Shown: piece by piece, positions 1 through 14,100 of the stretch
How positions within the stretch are numbered: position 1 is the stretch's first letter
How the letters are laid out: the number at the start of each line of letters is the position of its first letter
NCBI RefSeq assembly: GCF_031143425.1
Contig: NC_090445.1
Coordinates: 819,490,817-819,554,816 of the forward strand
Length of the DNA stretch: 64,000 bases
Origin: Pleurodeles waltl
Lineage: Eukaryota > Chordata > Amphibia > Caudata > Salamandridae
Reading direction: 5' to 3'
Made by a program: the position numbers and the translations under genes
The notes under the pieces: model-generated
Database searches by the model: none
Seen by the model: the letters and a program-made list of their open reading frames with translations, nothing else
What the model was told of the DNA's origin: nothing

Positions 1-90
1 ACCACCACTAGAATTTCAAGTCCTCCTTAGCAGTGCATGTGTCCAAAAAGGTGACTGTTCACGTAATCTGCTTGGGAGAAGGATAGAGTT

Positions 91-244
91 GTTCAGATTT
101 ATACTTTTTAAGCGCCGCATTTGCGCCGCTTTTTGACGCAAAAGCGGCGCAACCTTGCAAAATACAGTTGTATTTCGCAAGTTTGTGCCGCTTTTGCGTC
201 AAAAAATGTTGCATGCAGCGTTAAAAAAGTATAAATATTGGCTT
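91..244. mobile_element. Short MITE, GTATAAATATTGG family
   Basis: An imperfect palindrome. It opens with cagatttatactttttaa and closes with ttaaaaaagtataaatattg, with an inner hairpin around tttttgacgcaaaagcggc. A clearly related copy lies at 8130-8285, with the same order of blocks and better-kept ends. Boundaries here are approximate because the terminal GGCCC bases have decayed. Confidence 0.6.
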
Positions 245-491
245 GTGTTCCTTATTATTGTGCAATGGAGACACTTACCCACTGTGGAGTTTGGTGGGCC
301 AACTTCAGACCTGCATAGCTACCATGTTGTTACCAGTTGTAGACTTCCTTGTGTGATACACGATAACAGCGATCCCTTTCAAGGACTTTTATCTCAGAAG
401 CGTAGTCAGAAATATGTGTTCTAAGATTACACTGATCTCTTGTGAGACCACTCTGCTTGCATTAAGACTTACCATCTCCATGAGATACTTA

Positions 492-1091
492 GGCCCTCAT
501 TACAAGTGTGCTGGTCTTAAGACAGCCACACTCTCGGTGGCCGTCAGACCTCCGCCATAGTGGCGGTCCGACCGCCACATTACGGTCATTGCAGAGCAGC
601 CACGGTCCGACCTTCAGCACTGCCAGGTTGCCGCCAGTCGATAGTCGCTTTCGGCGGTCATAATCTGCTGGGGCAGCGCTGCAAGTTTACGAGTCCCCTT
701 TCCAGCCAGCCTTTGCATGGCAGTCGGACCACCAAGCAAAGGCTGGCAGAAAGGGTGTGTCAGGGGCCCCATGGGGACCCCTGCACTGACCATGCACTTG
801 GCATGGGCAGTGCGGGGGCCTCCACTGATAGCCCTGTTACGCTTTTCACTGCCAGGCAGTGAAATGCGCAATGGGAGCTGTCGCACCCGACTCACGCAAC
901 ATTGCCCCTGGCTCGATTACGAGCCGGCGTCAATGTTGTGGTGAGTTTCCCACTGGGCCGGCAGGAGGAAACATTGTTTCTGCCCGCCGGCCCAACGTGA
1001 AACACTTAATAGGGTCCGCGGAGGGACGGCCGCATAGGCGGTCATCCCAACGCAGGACTTGAAGCCGCCCGCCAAAGTCGTAATGAGCCCC
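492..1091. mobile_element. GC-rich hairpin-chain MITE with TTA duplication (PIF/Harbinger-like)
   Basis: Starts GGCCCTCATTAC and ends GTAATGAGCCCC, giving 12-bp inverted termini with one mismatch, and is flanked by TTA at 489-491 and 1092-1094. A TWA duplication is typical of PIF/Harbinger transposition. There is no transposase, so it is non-autonomous. The interior is a row of short palindromes, for example aggggccccatggggacccct and the cattgtttctgcccgccgg region. Block order matches the element at 24433-25014. ORFs read inside it are artefacts of GC-rich hairpins. Confidence 0.75.
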
Positions 1092-1094
1092 TTA

Positions 1095-2096
1095 GTGTCT
1101 CCATTGCATATGTGGCATAGGTCACCCACCTCATTCCCGAGCAAGTGCATTGTGGAACTCTCCCATGAGATTTCACTGCTATAAATTCAGTGTGACAATG
1201 GAGGAACATGAACACTGCTACACTCTTATCAATGATTGCTGTAGTAGGTCGCGTTTCAGTGTAAAGACGTAGACCCCCGGTTTCCATTGCTTTGCATTGA
1301 AAAAACTTTTTTAGACAAGCAAATGTAGGACCTGTCTGAAGGCCATAGAGACTATTGAGGTACTTTGAATTTGATGAATCGTACCTTCACCAGGATAGGC
1401 TGCACGTGTTCCTAAAGGTACATTTGTGAGCTACCAAAATACCTTTCATGTACTGTGCTATTTCAGACCTGTATTACACCATGTCCAGCCATTGTTCCCG
1501 ACTGTCTCTGGGGTCTCACTCTCATTGTCTTGCTGCTTCCAAGAATAACATGTTTTCCCCATGTTTCCTCTCCTCCTTCAAGTCTGATCCTCTTTCCTGC
1601 TCTTCCTACAAATCTCATGCTGTGCAGAAAGCCTCCCATCCCATTCCCATCAGACAGTCTCACCGATCATGTGAGCCAGGAGCAACATCATTGCTCTGCT
1701 TCAAACAACTTCTCCATCAGTCTGTTTAACACGCTAAGTTCACCTATTACATTGAAGCTAATAGTACTGCCTTCAAGAAAACATCCACACTAGAAAAAAG
1801 GATCTAGAAAGCAAAATTTAGGCTTGCCCAGAAGACTCTTCCGTTCACACTTGTGCTTGCAGCCCATAGAGTAAAAGCTCAAAACAAAGCTTGTTGGGTT
1901 GTGTTCATTGAAAAATGTTATAATGTCAGTTACCTAATCTAATTCTTACAATAATTAAGTGGGCAAAGAAACCTCTTGTGAATGGTAACTACTGTAAATT
2001 ACATATTACACCCATCCCTTCCCACATGTGCCTTACTGGAAAAATGTATGTTATGTGCAAGAACTCACCTCTTAAAATGATGTTTCCTCTCTAAGG
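1095..2096. other. COL17A1 intron, no feature recognised
   Basis: About 1 kb of AT-rich unique-looking sequence between the MITE and the first visible exon. I see no exon-like Gly-Pro codon run and no repeat ends. Confidence 0.6.
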
Positions 2097-2132
2097 TGCA
2101 CCCGGTGTACCAGGCGGACCAGGATTGCCAGG
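2097..2132 (+). CDS. COL17A1: COL17A1 window exon 1 (36 bp)
   Basis: Encodes [13 protein letters not shown] when the first G comes from the preceding exon: four uninterrupted Gly-X-Y triplets. The acceptor is ...ctctaag and the donor gtaaat. The exon starts and ends in phase 1. The next intron is only 104 bp, so this exon and the next lie close together. It is the first exon I can find in the window. Confidence 0.88.
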
Positions 2133-5100
2133 TAAATGTGCTTTCCACAGTGCATGTCATGCCATTATTCAATATGTGCCTTCCTAAGGCATTCATGAGG
2201 CTGTTGTGAGTAATTAATTCTTGTTGTGTTCAACAGGTGACCCTGGACAGCCCGGCCTCCCAGGATCTCCAGGGCGCGAAGGTGAGTGTGGCAAAGATTA
2301 CCATCTGATGAGATCTATTGTAAAGCAGTTTATCAAAAGAATATGAATAATAAAAAAGCAAATGCAATGGGTGAATCCATCAACAAAACATACACAGGAC
2401 CAAAAATATCAGATGAGAAGATCTTAACTCTTAAGGGAAATGGGAGGGTGCAGCAGTTACTAGACATGATGTTGCAAAGCTAAGTAAGACTGAAGTCTGG
2501 GTTTGTAGAAATTGTGATAGGTTTGAGAGGCACAGATAGATTCAAGACCTCCACTTTGGGTCTCCATCCACGTCACCTTCTTGATGTGGAAGGTGTTTAG
2601 CCAGTCATTAATCCAGTCATTAACCAAATATGGAAATATTTCTAGAGCTTCCAGACTTGTTTTGTGGCCAGACAGTAGTGCTGGGTTTAGGAAGAGCATA
2701 TACCTTCTGTAGTCTCATATGTTGAGACATTAAGAAACTAGATGGGATGTCTCATTCCAGATCAGGTTCATCCTTGTTTTGATTTCTAGTCAAAAGCCAT
2801 ATATAAGCAGGGACAACACCCTTAAAGATGGTATGGACGGCAGTGAAGCATGTGTCTGTGGTAGTGAACAGCTATGATTGTTACAAAGCGTTGACCCACC
2901 TTTTTCTCGGTTTGTTTGCTGCCTTTACTGCCAGTCTCCACCATGCATCATGCAACCTAGATACCATCCCCATCTCAAGGTGTGCAAAAGGAGTTTGTGG
3001 GTATTAGGTTTCATAACCCTTTCTAGACTGAAATGTCTATTGACTACACTGTCTCCATCCTGTGAAGTGCCGGACTCTCTTCCGCTCAAGAGGCTGCCAC
3101 TCACATTGAGCTATTTTTATGACAAGTGTTCTGCTCTTACAAATCCAATGTCATTTTATTGTCTCGTAGGTCAAGCAATCATCGGACCCGTGGGACCTCC
3201 AGGTCTGCCTGGGCCACAGGGACCACAAGGAGAACGAGGTCAGTAGAAGTGTTTAAAACACGGGGTGTTCAATGGGATATGAGCTTACTTTGCATGACTG
3301 AACAGATGAGACACACACTGCTAAGCCAGGCATCAGTTTGCTTTATTGAATGTTCTCCTTTTTTTGGCCACTAGTAGCACAAAGGAAGAGTTTCACCGAG
3401 GGAGATCCTGATCCCCTAATACTAAGATATTAGAGAACAAGAGAGATTTTGTATGGCGTGAATCTAATGTTATTTTAAAATGCTCTGAAAATAATTTCAT
3501 TGTCCAGAGAAACATGGAATAATATCACTAAGCTTATTGTAGAATGAAGAATTGAGACTTCAAAGGGAGACAATTTAATGGTATGCACATTTGCATGGTC
3601 GCAAAAGTGAGCCCGTGGTTTTAAGAAGTGCAAACTTAGGCTCCTAGTTAACTGTGTTGACCAGCTGAGGTTCTTAATCCGAAGACCTTTAGTAAAGCTA
3701 AGTGTTTGGATATCAGAGGGGCCAAGTTGTTTACGACTATCTTCATGGGAGAGGAAGGAGGGGCATGGCACAGACTGACCACTCAAGAGTACTCAAGAGA
3801 GAATAGACTGCTATGTCCCTCGACCCAGTGACAGTCCTCTTTCTCCTCAGCTTTCTGTCATGGATCAGGCTCCGTGAATCGGGTGTAGATTCTGATTAGC
3901 AAGTTACACAGCCATTATTTTAGCCAAGTTGGACATGTGGTGTCTGGGCACAAATATCTTTACTTTTGCTATAAGGGTCAATAGGTTCCCAATGTGAGCA
4001 TATGCAGCGTAAACGGGAAGCCATGGAGTGGACTTCCTTGGACTCTGGAGCACAGTGAATAAACTGAGCAGCAGCTGTCACCTCAGAATACAATTTAGTT
4101 GTATTTACTGAGAAATGTAGAAAGGATTTAGGTTTGTTACTTTCACGAAGGCATTGCACACTCTTTGATTGAGCTTCAGTCATTCAACTTCAACTTGAGA
4201 CCAGCTTTATGTGGTGAAAGTCGCAGCATTCAGTTGTAGAGGATCGAATGGTCTCCCTTGCATGATTGTGTGATTCAAGAATCCTCAGACTATAGCCTCA
4301 CAACATGAAAGACAAAGTTGGATTATCAACAATCAGTTTTGTACATTACACACCGATATCTAGACTGTAACCAACAATGAAAGAAATGTTGCACCTTATA
4401 AGTGTGCCTAGAATTAATGGAAAATGAATTATCTTTTAGGAGAAGCCGGTGTTCCAGGGGCTCCAGGAATTCCAGGAGGATCTCGAGGTTAGGGCGATAC
4501 ATTTTTTTTAGAGTTTAAATGTTGCATAAACAGAATCACCCATTATGTTGCCTGAGAACATTGAAAGGTTAGCATTCACCGAATGTGGAGGTCTATTCAC
4601 TAAACGAAGCGTCTGTAAGTGAACGTGCACAGGACTTTACCTCCTCAAAAAATAATCTACCCAGTTGCGTTTTTCACGTCGCTGCTCCGGGCAGCTTTAG
4701 ATGTCAGTAGGCAGGCCTGTTGTTTCCAATGCATAACACATATTTAGAATGCGCCTTTGATCAGCAACCTGCTCATGATGGGATAGATTTGTTGTCTATC
4801 TCAGATCTCTGCTCATGATTTGATTGTTTTCCTTCCTATTCTTATGTTTATTCTGCAGAGAATTACTTCTGTCTCCCAGTATTTGGGGTCAGATGTATGA
4901 AGCTTGTTTTCTGTTCGCAAACAACATGATTTCCAGAATCAAGCCATTTAATACCAGAAAAAAGCATTTTTAGGTGTACAAACCCTATTTTGTGATTCGA
5001 TGGGTAGCAATTCGGTAATAGGAGGGGGAATGTCATGGACATGGTGGTCTGCTGACCCCAGCAGGCCACCATCCCTGTAAGTGCCGGCCATTCCCAATGG

Positions 5101-8100
5101 GTCGTAAATTGTGACCTGCTTCATGAATATTACTGAGGCAGGCCCCTTGTGACTCATTTGGGAATCGCAAGCAGTGTCTCTGACACTGTTGTACATCAGA
5201 GATTGGGACTACATTTTGCAAATTGTGAGTCGCAATTTCTGATAGTCATACATCTGCATGGGAATGCATGTATTACTTACTCTCTCTCCCTGTTTTTCCC
5301 TGTACCCTCCACCACAAGCCTCTCTCAAATAGCATTGGTAAAGGTAATTGCTTGCCATTTTAAAGCCAAAACATATTGTCCACCAAAGCCTGTTTTATGA
5401 TTGTGACATACTACCCTAGTTCCCACACTCCAGAACTTCGGTACCCAGATTCTGACAGAAGAAAGGCAAGCACTAAGGGCCTCAATTACTAAGTTTTGGC
5501 ACAAGGCAGCATCACAAGCCTTTTTCCTGTACTGCCCTGAGCCAAATCAAAAGGGCAGGAATGCGCCATAACTAAAGGATACAGCGCATTCCTGTCCCTG
5601 TTCCCTGCGCTGGCGCACAAATTGCTGCCATACGCCAATACAGGTACCCTTGCACCATGGTACAAGGATGCCTGCGCTGCAGGGATGATTGTTTTTGTGC
5701 AGGAAGGGAGTAAAAAACTGGGAGAAATATTGTTATTTCTACCCGTTGTGCCACCCTTACACCACCCTTGGGGTGGCATATGAAACTGATGCATTCCCGG
5801 GTTTACAAAACCTTGAAAATCTGGGAATGTGTCAGATTTCATGGGTGTTGCATGAAACACCCACAGCAACACCCATGGAACGCCCCTTTCACGGAGAGTA
5901 ATGCGTGAAAGGGGTCCATATCTACAAGGCCATGTAAAGCCATGCAAAGTGGCTTTGTGTGGCCTTGTAGATATGGCCATGCAGTCTGCGCCACTTGTAT
6001 GTCAAAGAACGTGATGCACCGGGGGCGCAGGCCACTTGTAAAGGAGGTCCTAAGTTTAACGAGGGTCCTACCTCAGTGATTTCCCATTGACATTCATCCT
6101 TTGAATTTATAACAACACGGCCGCTCCTGCTTTCCTCAAATTGAGTGTTATTAAAGCTAGAGTAAATGAAATCAAACAAAGATCTGTCTCCACTAATTTA
6201 TGTATGTTATGTAAGGTGTTGTACAGTCTATGAGTTAAACAATCGGTCAATCATAAAGTTAAAGAGTGCATGAGTGAGTCTGCCTGTAAATTATTGAGAA
6301 AGAGAGCAAGTGCGTGAGTCCATCAATAATTGAGACTGGATGAGTAGTCGACTGAGCAAGAGAGAGAGAGTCAGTAGGCATTTATTGGGTAAGAAATTAC
6401 ATAAGTGGATTTGTGAGTAGTTGATCCAGTGAATATGTCAATCAGTGAGAGGGTGAGTGAGTGAGAGTAATTCAGTTCGTTAGATAGTAGTTGATGACTG
6501 GTGAAAAAGAGAGAAAAAATAAGGCTGCACCTGTAGACAGTTCACCTTGTGTGATTACAGATTAGAAATATTATGTTCTTCTACCTAGTTCTTTCATGTG
6601 GTAATGCACTGGTTACATTTTTGTGTTTTTTAGGTCCAGCTGGCAGTGGAAGAGGAAGTCCAGGAACTCCAGGGCCCCCTGGCCCTCCTGGTCCTCCAGG
6701 CCCCCCAGGCCGCGGCACTCAAGAAGTCCAACAATACATTGCAGAGTATCTTCAGAGTAAGGAAAAAGGTGTTTCTTTTCCTCTTAATCAAAATAAGGCG
6801 ATTTACTTGTAACATTTACTGTGGTCTTTGTAAGTCTGAATGCTGCCTTGTCACATTTATGAGTGATAAAGAATAAGCTATCCAGCTACAGTGAAATGTC
6901 AGAATATACTTCACTCAGAGGGTTCTCATATGGTAAAATCCAAAGGCCCCTCTATTAGTTTGCACGAGTGCTCAATTTGAGCCAGTGGTTTCCTGTCTGG
7001 GGCACAGGCACTTATTTTTAAGGGCCGGCACTTAGTTTTCTGCATCAGGCATTTACTTGGAGCAAAAGACACATATGAGAAAGGCGGAGTAAGATGAAAA
7101 CGAAAAAACGGCACAAAGGGAGGAAGCAGAAAGCTGCCAGTGTGAGCTGAAGAGAGTGGCTGTAAATGGATTAAAGAGTACTGAGATGGCTTTAGGATTA
7201 CGCTGCCTCAGCATTCAGAGCTCGCATATTTATATGCAGCAGCCGCATGTTTCAAAGGCGAGCTTTAGGCACTGGCAAGTTTTTATTTACAAATTAAGGG
7301 CTGGTTTGCACCATCGGTTCATGGAAAAAGTCAGATGGCTGCCTGTGCTGCTACTAAGAAGAAAATCCTGGATTGCCTCTTTAAGCAGCAAACGTTGACC
7401 TTTGTTGGGGAGGGACAAGTGGTGGGAGGGTTAAGAGGTGGGTGTCAGCTAAATGTCCATTGCATCGGGGCTAAAATCCTAGCACCTTCTCTCTTTGTGC
7501 AACCCCAGGAGTGAAATGTTTTCAGATATATCATTTGTTAGCTAAAGCTTGCTCTTTTTGTTTTTGTTTAGAGCGTGAATGTACAGGGTTGGAGAAAAGA
7601 ACAGTCAAATTAAAGTAAAACATGTAATTATATTTAGGTGAAGCCTACAAAACAGCTCAAACTGTCAACTTGCTAAGATCTTACAGTGGCCTTAAAGCTC
7701 GCCTATTTCTAACCATTGGTTGGCTTTATTGTTGCCCTCATTTGCTTGCTTCTTATTTGATTTCTTGCCTTGTTCATCTTGCGTTTGTCCCGTCCCCTAG
7801 AGCATAGCCTCTTTACTTGTATCTTTCCACTGCTCATATTTAGTTAACTACTTTTTTTGTTTTGCTTAAGCAGTCCATAACAGTTTGATTTCCAGGTGCC
7901 CTGCGCTTGTGTGCTCTCTCTTGTCCATATGCATCTCTCTCCCTGCTGCACCCTCGACCACGTTTTTTTTTGTCCCCACAGCCTGCACTCCTTGTTTCTC
8001 CTTCTTGCCTTTGTGTTTCTGTGGGGCTTTCAGCTTCTTGAGTCCCACCCGCTATCTGTGTGCTTCTTTTTCCTAGCTCCCCCACTGCTCCTCTGTAACC

Positions 8101-11100
8101 ACCATCCCCCAGGTCTCCAAAAACACATAGGCCCACATTTATACTTTTTTAATGCCACATTTGCGTCATTTTTTGACGCAAAAGTGGCACAAACGTCCAA
8201 AATACAATAATATTTCGTAAGTTTGAGACACTTTTGCGTCACAAAATTATGCAAATGTGGCGCTAAAAAAGTATAAATATGGGCCATATAGTACTTTCTT
8301 TTAATTGGCTCTTTTGACATTTTCACTGATGTTGGCTATCTTGGATAAGTAAATAAGAAATTTAAGAAAATGGCACCCACATCCTGCCACTGGCACCCAC
8401 TTGCGTTCTAATGGATGCGTGTCAGTGGAATGTCCTGACGCTGTACAGCACTGCCACAAGCAATTGGCATTGTGAAGCCAGGTTGAGACCAGGTGCCTGT
8501 TCTTGCAAAATGTTCCAGGTAGAGCGCAATTTGACATAATATGACCTGTAACTTGTTGACATTTTGCCCTGGTTATGAGTGGCCTAGTATCAGATTCACT
8601 AATTATTGTACCTAACAAAATAAAGGGGTTTACATATTTAACCAGTGAGTTAATTGTCACCTACTCTTAGTTTTACTGTAAAAAATAGTGTACACCATAC
8701 AGATTTGGTCGCATAAAGCACGAAAAGCCATATGTCCCGCATAACCCTCGCCCTCATACATTTCAGTCAGTTTGACCTGCCGAAATTTACCTGGGTAATA
8801 TTGTTGGTGTTCAATGTCTGCTGAAAAATTGGGAATTCCAGTTTGTAAGGTGACAGGGGTTACTTCATTTCCCAGATTTTGAAAGGCCACCAAGGGCCTT
8901 AGTGTACTAAGTGGGAATCCTTCAGATCTAAACATTGAGACAGCGAGGATGCCAGGAGGTGGGAATTAATTATGTATTGGACCTCCTTGCATCTGTGTTC
9001 AAGGGTGAGGTTTCTGCCAGCTGAAATATTTATTTCTTTGATTTGCATAAGTGATTTTTACCAAGGTTGTGTTGAAGGCTGAATGATATGCAGAACAGCC
9101 AACAGCAGGATTTAAGAGAGAAAGTGCTCTGGGTGGGACCAAAGCAAATTCTCTCATTATTTTAAAGGATTGTTAACAATGGGTGTTACCAAGTAGGTGT
9201 GCTTTCAAGCCAGACCTAAAAACATACAAATATCTGATGAGGATGTGCATGGGGACAGTTGCCCTGTCAAGGCGATAAAAAGCAGAAGGGTGAATAAACA
9301 AAGCAGATTGGAGGCGAAGTAACAAATGTCTGTAGAATCTGAAAAGGAGAAATTGAATAAGAGAGGAGTCCAAAATGGAGGGACCAACATTACTGAAGAA
9401 ACAAGAGAAAATGAGCTTGGGATTAGTGATTTTATAGCCTGGAGCAGTGCCTCCTTTAGTCAAACCACACCTGTCTATGAGAAAGGTTGAGAACTGTTTT
9501 CAGTAGCGTATAAAATATTGCTTAACAGATAAAGAGCATGTCCTTTGTCCCACAAGGTACTTTCCTGAACCAGTTTGCCTGGCTAGAAGACATGGTCCCC
9601 ACCACTGCCACTTCAGAAGATACATAGCCTGGGTGGCGTATTTAACAGCAGCCTCTTCTTCATCACTCATGTGGATGCAGTCCCAAAAATGAATTCCTAG
9701 CATCTTTGACTGCTTTGTGTGCCCTGGCCTTTATACAAATCTTCAAAATGAACACCCCCTGGTTACAGCTGTGGTGTCATCCGTCTAGATCACTGCAGCA
9801 ACATCCTCAAGGGGCTTCACAATAAAGTGCTCACATGGAACAAAGAGTTACAAATCACACTGCTCTGTTCATATTTGGATTAAGAGTTAGTCACAACATC
9901 ACACCTGCCACCACATCACTCCAGTAGCTCCAAATCAGTGAAAAAACACAGCTGTAGACTATTTAGTCCACGCATCACTGACTGACTGACTCAAAAGCTG
10001 TAAAAATAGGTCTTCCATCTTTACTAACCAACCTGGCTCTTGAAATTACTGTGCCTGAACATTCTAGTCATGCCCACCCCCCAACCCCCTCCAAACCACG
10101 CTGACAAGCATTGATGGAGATCCATCCTCTGGAAAGTCCATCTTCTCCTCTAAGAACTGAAGGAGAACATTCTACAGTTTGGAGGAAAACACACCATTTC
10201 CACTAAGTGCCTGGACTGATTTCCTCACGCTAGTCTCTAAGACGTAGATCCTGAGGTCGCCATCTCCAATGGGGCTAGTATTTTAGCCTGTCCGTAGCTT
10301 AAAAGCTGCTCTAACGAAACTATGACATATTCCAATGTGACTGACACTAAGGATGGCACAATATTCTCTGGAAAGGAAAACTACGAAGTATTCATCCTTG
10401 TGTCCTCTTCCCAAAGGGCTATGAAGGGGAAGTAATAAGGTATGCAGCCCTTCCAAACTCCTAGGATAAATAAACAAGAGGAGGGCACAATTTTCTCTAC
10501 TCAGCTATATTATCTCAGTGGATAAGTCAGTGCTGGGGAAATGCCTGTTGAATAGTTATAAAGGGGTTCTACTTGATCACCTTGTTGGCAAATGTGTATT
10601 TTGACATCCAATATGAATTACATTCCAAATTATTTCAGTAGTTTCTTGTAACTGGGTATAGGCGCCATTTGGGTGCATGTTTATTTTCTCTATTTATATT
10701 AAACTTGTGTTGCATTGGGCATATGCAGGCCAAAGTCCAAAATACATACACTGCACCTGGACATAGCACAACCCTAATGTAACTGTTCAATCAGCCATTG
10801 CACCAGATCAGCGTGTTGTGTCATACGGATGATCAACAAAAAAAATGCATTTTTGTATTTATGTTTTCCCTGCATGGAGGGGTGTGAATTAACTTTGTGT
10901 TTATGTATGTGTCTCTCAGGCGACAATATCAGAAGTTACCTTGTCGGCCCACAAGGACCTCCAGGACCCCCAGGAGACAGCGGGCAATCTCTGGATTATG
11001 CCGAGCTGGCTAGCCGTGTTATGACCTACATAAGAAGTATGATTGAATTCCCTGCATCAATGCCACTATTTCCATCACCACCGCCATTGTAATCCTCACC

Positions 11101-14100
11101 ACTGCAAACATCACTGTTATAGCGCAAGCATCACCACAACAACCACCACCATCACTGCTATTACTAATGCCACAGTCATCATCAACATACCAAATCTTTG
11201 ATGCAATATTAATATATATATCACATACACTTCAGGAGGTATCAAGGCTTTGTGACATTTTGAAACACATACTTTAAATATTGCTTGAATCACAAGCAAC
11301 AAGTCCATCATGTAGCCATTAAAGTAAAAAAAGCTTGTCAGGCCAAAACCTGGGTAGCAATTTATCAAGCTTTTTACTTTATGTTTGAGAAGTTTTACGA
11401 AAGTTTTGTTTGAGAATCATGCCTATCCACAGCAAGTGACAAACAACACACGACTAGTTAGAATACAAGAATATTAATGTGAAGCTTGTTGTGGGGAGAA
11501 ACATAATAACAAATATAAAAAAATACAAATGAGGGATGCAGAAAGCCAACAAAAGAGTACCAAGATCCCTTTTGAATGTTTAAATCCTAACCGGACTGAT
11601 CATTTGCTTTAAGTGGGATTAACATTGTTTTATGTGTGGTGTGCTGCTTTGGCATGGTCTTGCTTGTGTTTTATAACATTCTGTGCTGTGATGTCGCATA
11701 GAATGTATGAGACAGGCAGCGTTTCATAAGTATGTAATAATGGGTGACGTCTTTGAGCATTTTTGTCCCGCATTGTCTGCTCTGCCCTGTGTTTGTTGTG
11801 TGTCTCCTTGCTCCTGTGTGGAATATTTAATGTATTTAGCCTCCAAGGTGTGTTACGATTCACTGCTCGTGTGAGTGGCTGAGCAGGGAGGGTATCATTG
11901 ATGCTTATTGGGGATGTGTATCATATTTGTGCACGATGAGCATGTAAAGTATCTTTGCGTCTACCTCGCCAAGTGCATTCATTTTATTGTGCATTCTTGA
12001 ACAGTATGCAAACTATAGGGCATATGTATAAGCCCCTAGCGCCACCTTGCCCCCACATTAACGTCATTTATTTTGACGTTAATATGGCCCAACAAGGCCA
12101 AAATCCCTGCACCTTATTTACAGGGGGGAGCAATGCATGCATTGCTCCCCTCTGTAACCCTTTGCGCTACATTATGCCTGCGCCAGGCATAATGCATGCA
12201 AAGGGGGCGTTCCCCATTAGGGGAGCCAGAAAAATGGTGTCAGGAAATCAGGAGCAGGCTTTGAAAGGGGGCTGCCATTCTTTAGAATTGGGCCCTATGT
12301 ACTCTGCAGGAGTAGCACCAATATTTTGGCACTTCTCCTGCAGAGTACATCAATAGCGTCATAAAAAATAACACTATTGACCCCTACCCTGCGCCATGGT
12401 GCACCGTATTTGAAACATGGCGGACACATGGTGGCGGTAGGGGTGTGCTAACGGGCACAGGGAAAGTGGTGCTGCACTTGGTGCAGCAGCACTTTTCATA
12501 AATATGCCCCTATGTATACTGCTACAGGATAAAAATAGTTATGATGATGGAAAGTTCATTTAAGGGAACTGGCAAAAGTCAGTAAGAATGTTCCTTGAGA
12601 TAAGGTGCCTGTTGCAGAGATGGGTGCATAACCTGTAATTCACATCTTCAAAAAAATGATACTCCTTATTATTGCATAGTTAATTAAAAGAGTACAATGC
12701 GCTGGGTTTCCACAGTTTGTGTATTGTCATATACCGAGCAAGGCTATCATTTGCTTTGCCCTGCCCAGCGGAATTTATGAACAAAGAAAAATATTTGTCT
12801 GCACATATTTACTGTAAAGCATCTTGGTCCTCGGACTGTGTTTACTATTTACTACAGAAAAATGTAAGAAAACAAATAAGCTATTAGACTTTCTTAAAGC
12901 ATTATGCCTAATTATAGTGCAAAGTCCAATTGAGAATTTCTATGGGTGACCACTGAAATCTAAAATGTAATTTGTTGACCTGCTCCAGTTCTCTGCAAAG
13001 CATTCATAGGCCACTGGCTTGCATATGCTGTTCTCATCTGAGAATATAGAGGAACCATGGCTGTCACTAACATGTTTTTAAGTATATTCTAGGGAATATC
13101 TCATGATCATCAATATAACGTTCCTCAGTTTTATTTGGTTTGTGATTCTTGTACCCTCACACTGTTAGCACACTATAATAAAGTATTCACTTGCTTTAGG
13201 TTCCGGGTTAGCTGATGGTTTGCCAGGTCCTCCAGGCCCTCCAGGACCCCCTGGTTCCTATGAAGAGATCCTTTCAATATTACAAAGTAAGTCTAAACCT
13301 TTGTTTTCAGTGTAATTCTATATGATTTGAAATTCCACTATTAAGCATAAGATCAGTGGCAGATGGTGACATTTCAAAGTGGTGAGGCATAAAAGTTTGA
13401 ATAATTGTTATATTTACTACATCATTATTTGTTTAGTTTTACAGGTATTGGGTGGGGAGCGAGACTGGGAGTAATAGATGAATGCCATGCCCTAACTAGA
13501 CATTCCTTAGTAAAGTCGCACCGCGTCCCTTTTGCAGTTTTGTTTCTTTAATTGGAGGTCGATGAGGCACGACTTTACAAAGGAATGCTTGCAGTGTTGT
13601 TGGTCTGGCATCCACTGTCTTTTGAATTATAGATATGCATCAGGCATCCTTACATTCACGGCTTACAGGTATTACTGGTGGTGGGCGGCGCACAGAGGGG
13701 CAAATGAGGGGGATTAATAACATTTTAAAAATGTAAAAAAAATAAAACGTACCTCCATGCCACACCCCCGATCCCGCATCGTCTCTGGGCCAGGCAGGCA
13801 CAGGTTCCCAGCCTGCCCTGCGGCCACTTCTGATGCTGCTCAGGGCCGCGTCAGGATTGGTTGGGAGTGCCCAGCCAGGGCGTTCCCAGGCAGACTGGGA
13901 GCCTCCCCAGGCCAGCAACTGTGTTGCTGGTCTGGAGAGATCACACTACGCATGTGTTTTTGGCCAGCCTGGAACTGCCTGCCAAACACACATGCGCTGT
14001 GCACTCCCCCTCTGCTTGTCACTCCCAATGCCCCTCCCCCTTCACAAGGAAAGGATAATAAACACAGTTTCCTTGTGAAAGGATTTGCAGTGGTTGCTTC

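Noticed and set aside
560..1062. Several overlapping short frames
   Set aside because: They fall in the GC-rich hairpin MITE, where few stop codons occur by composition.
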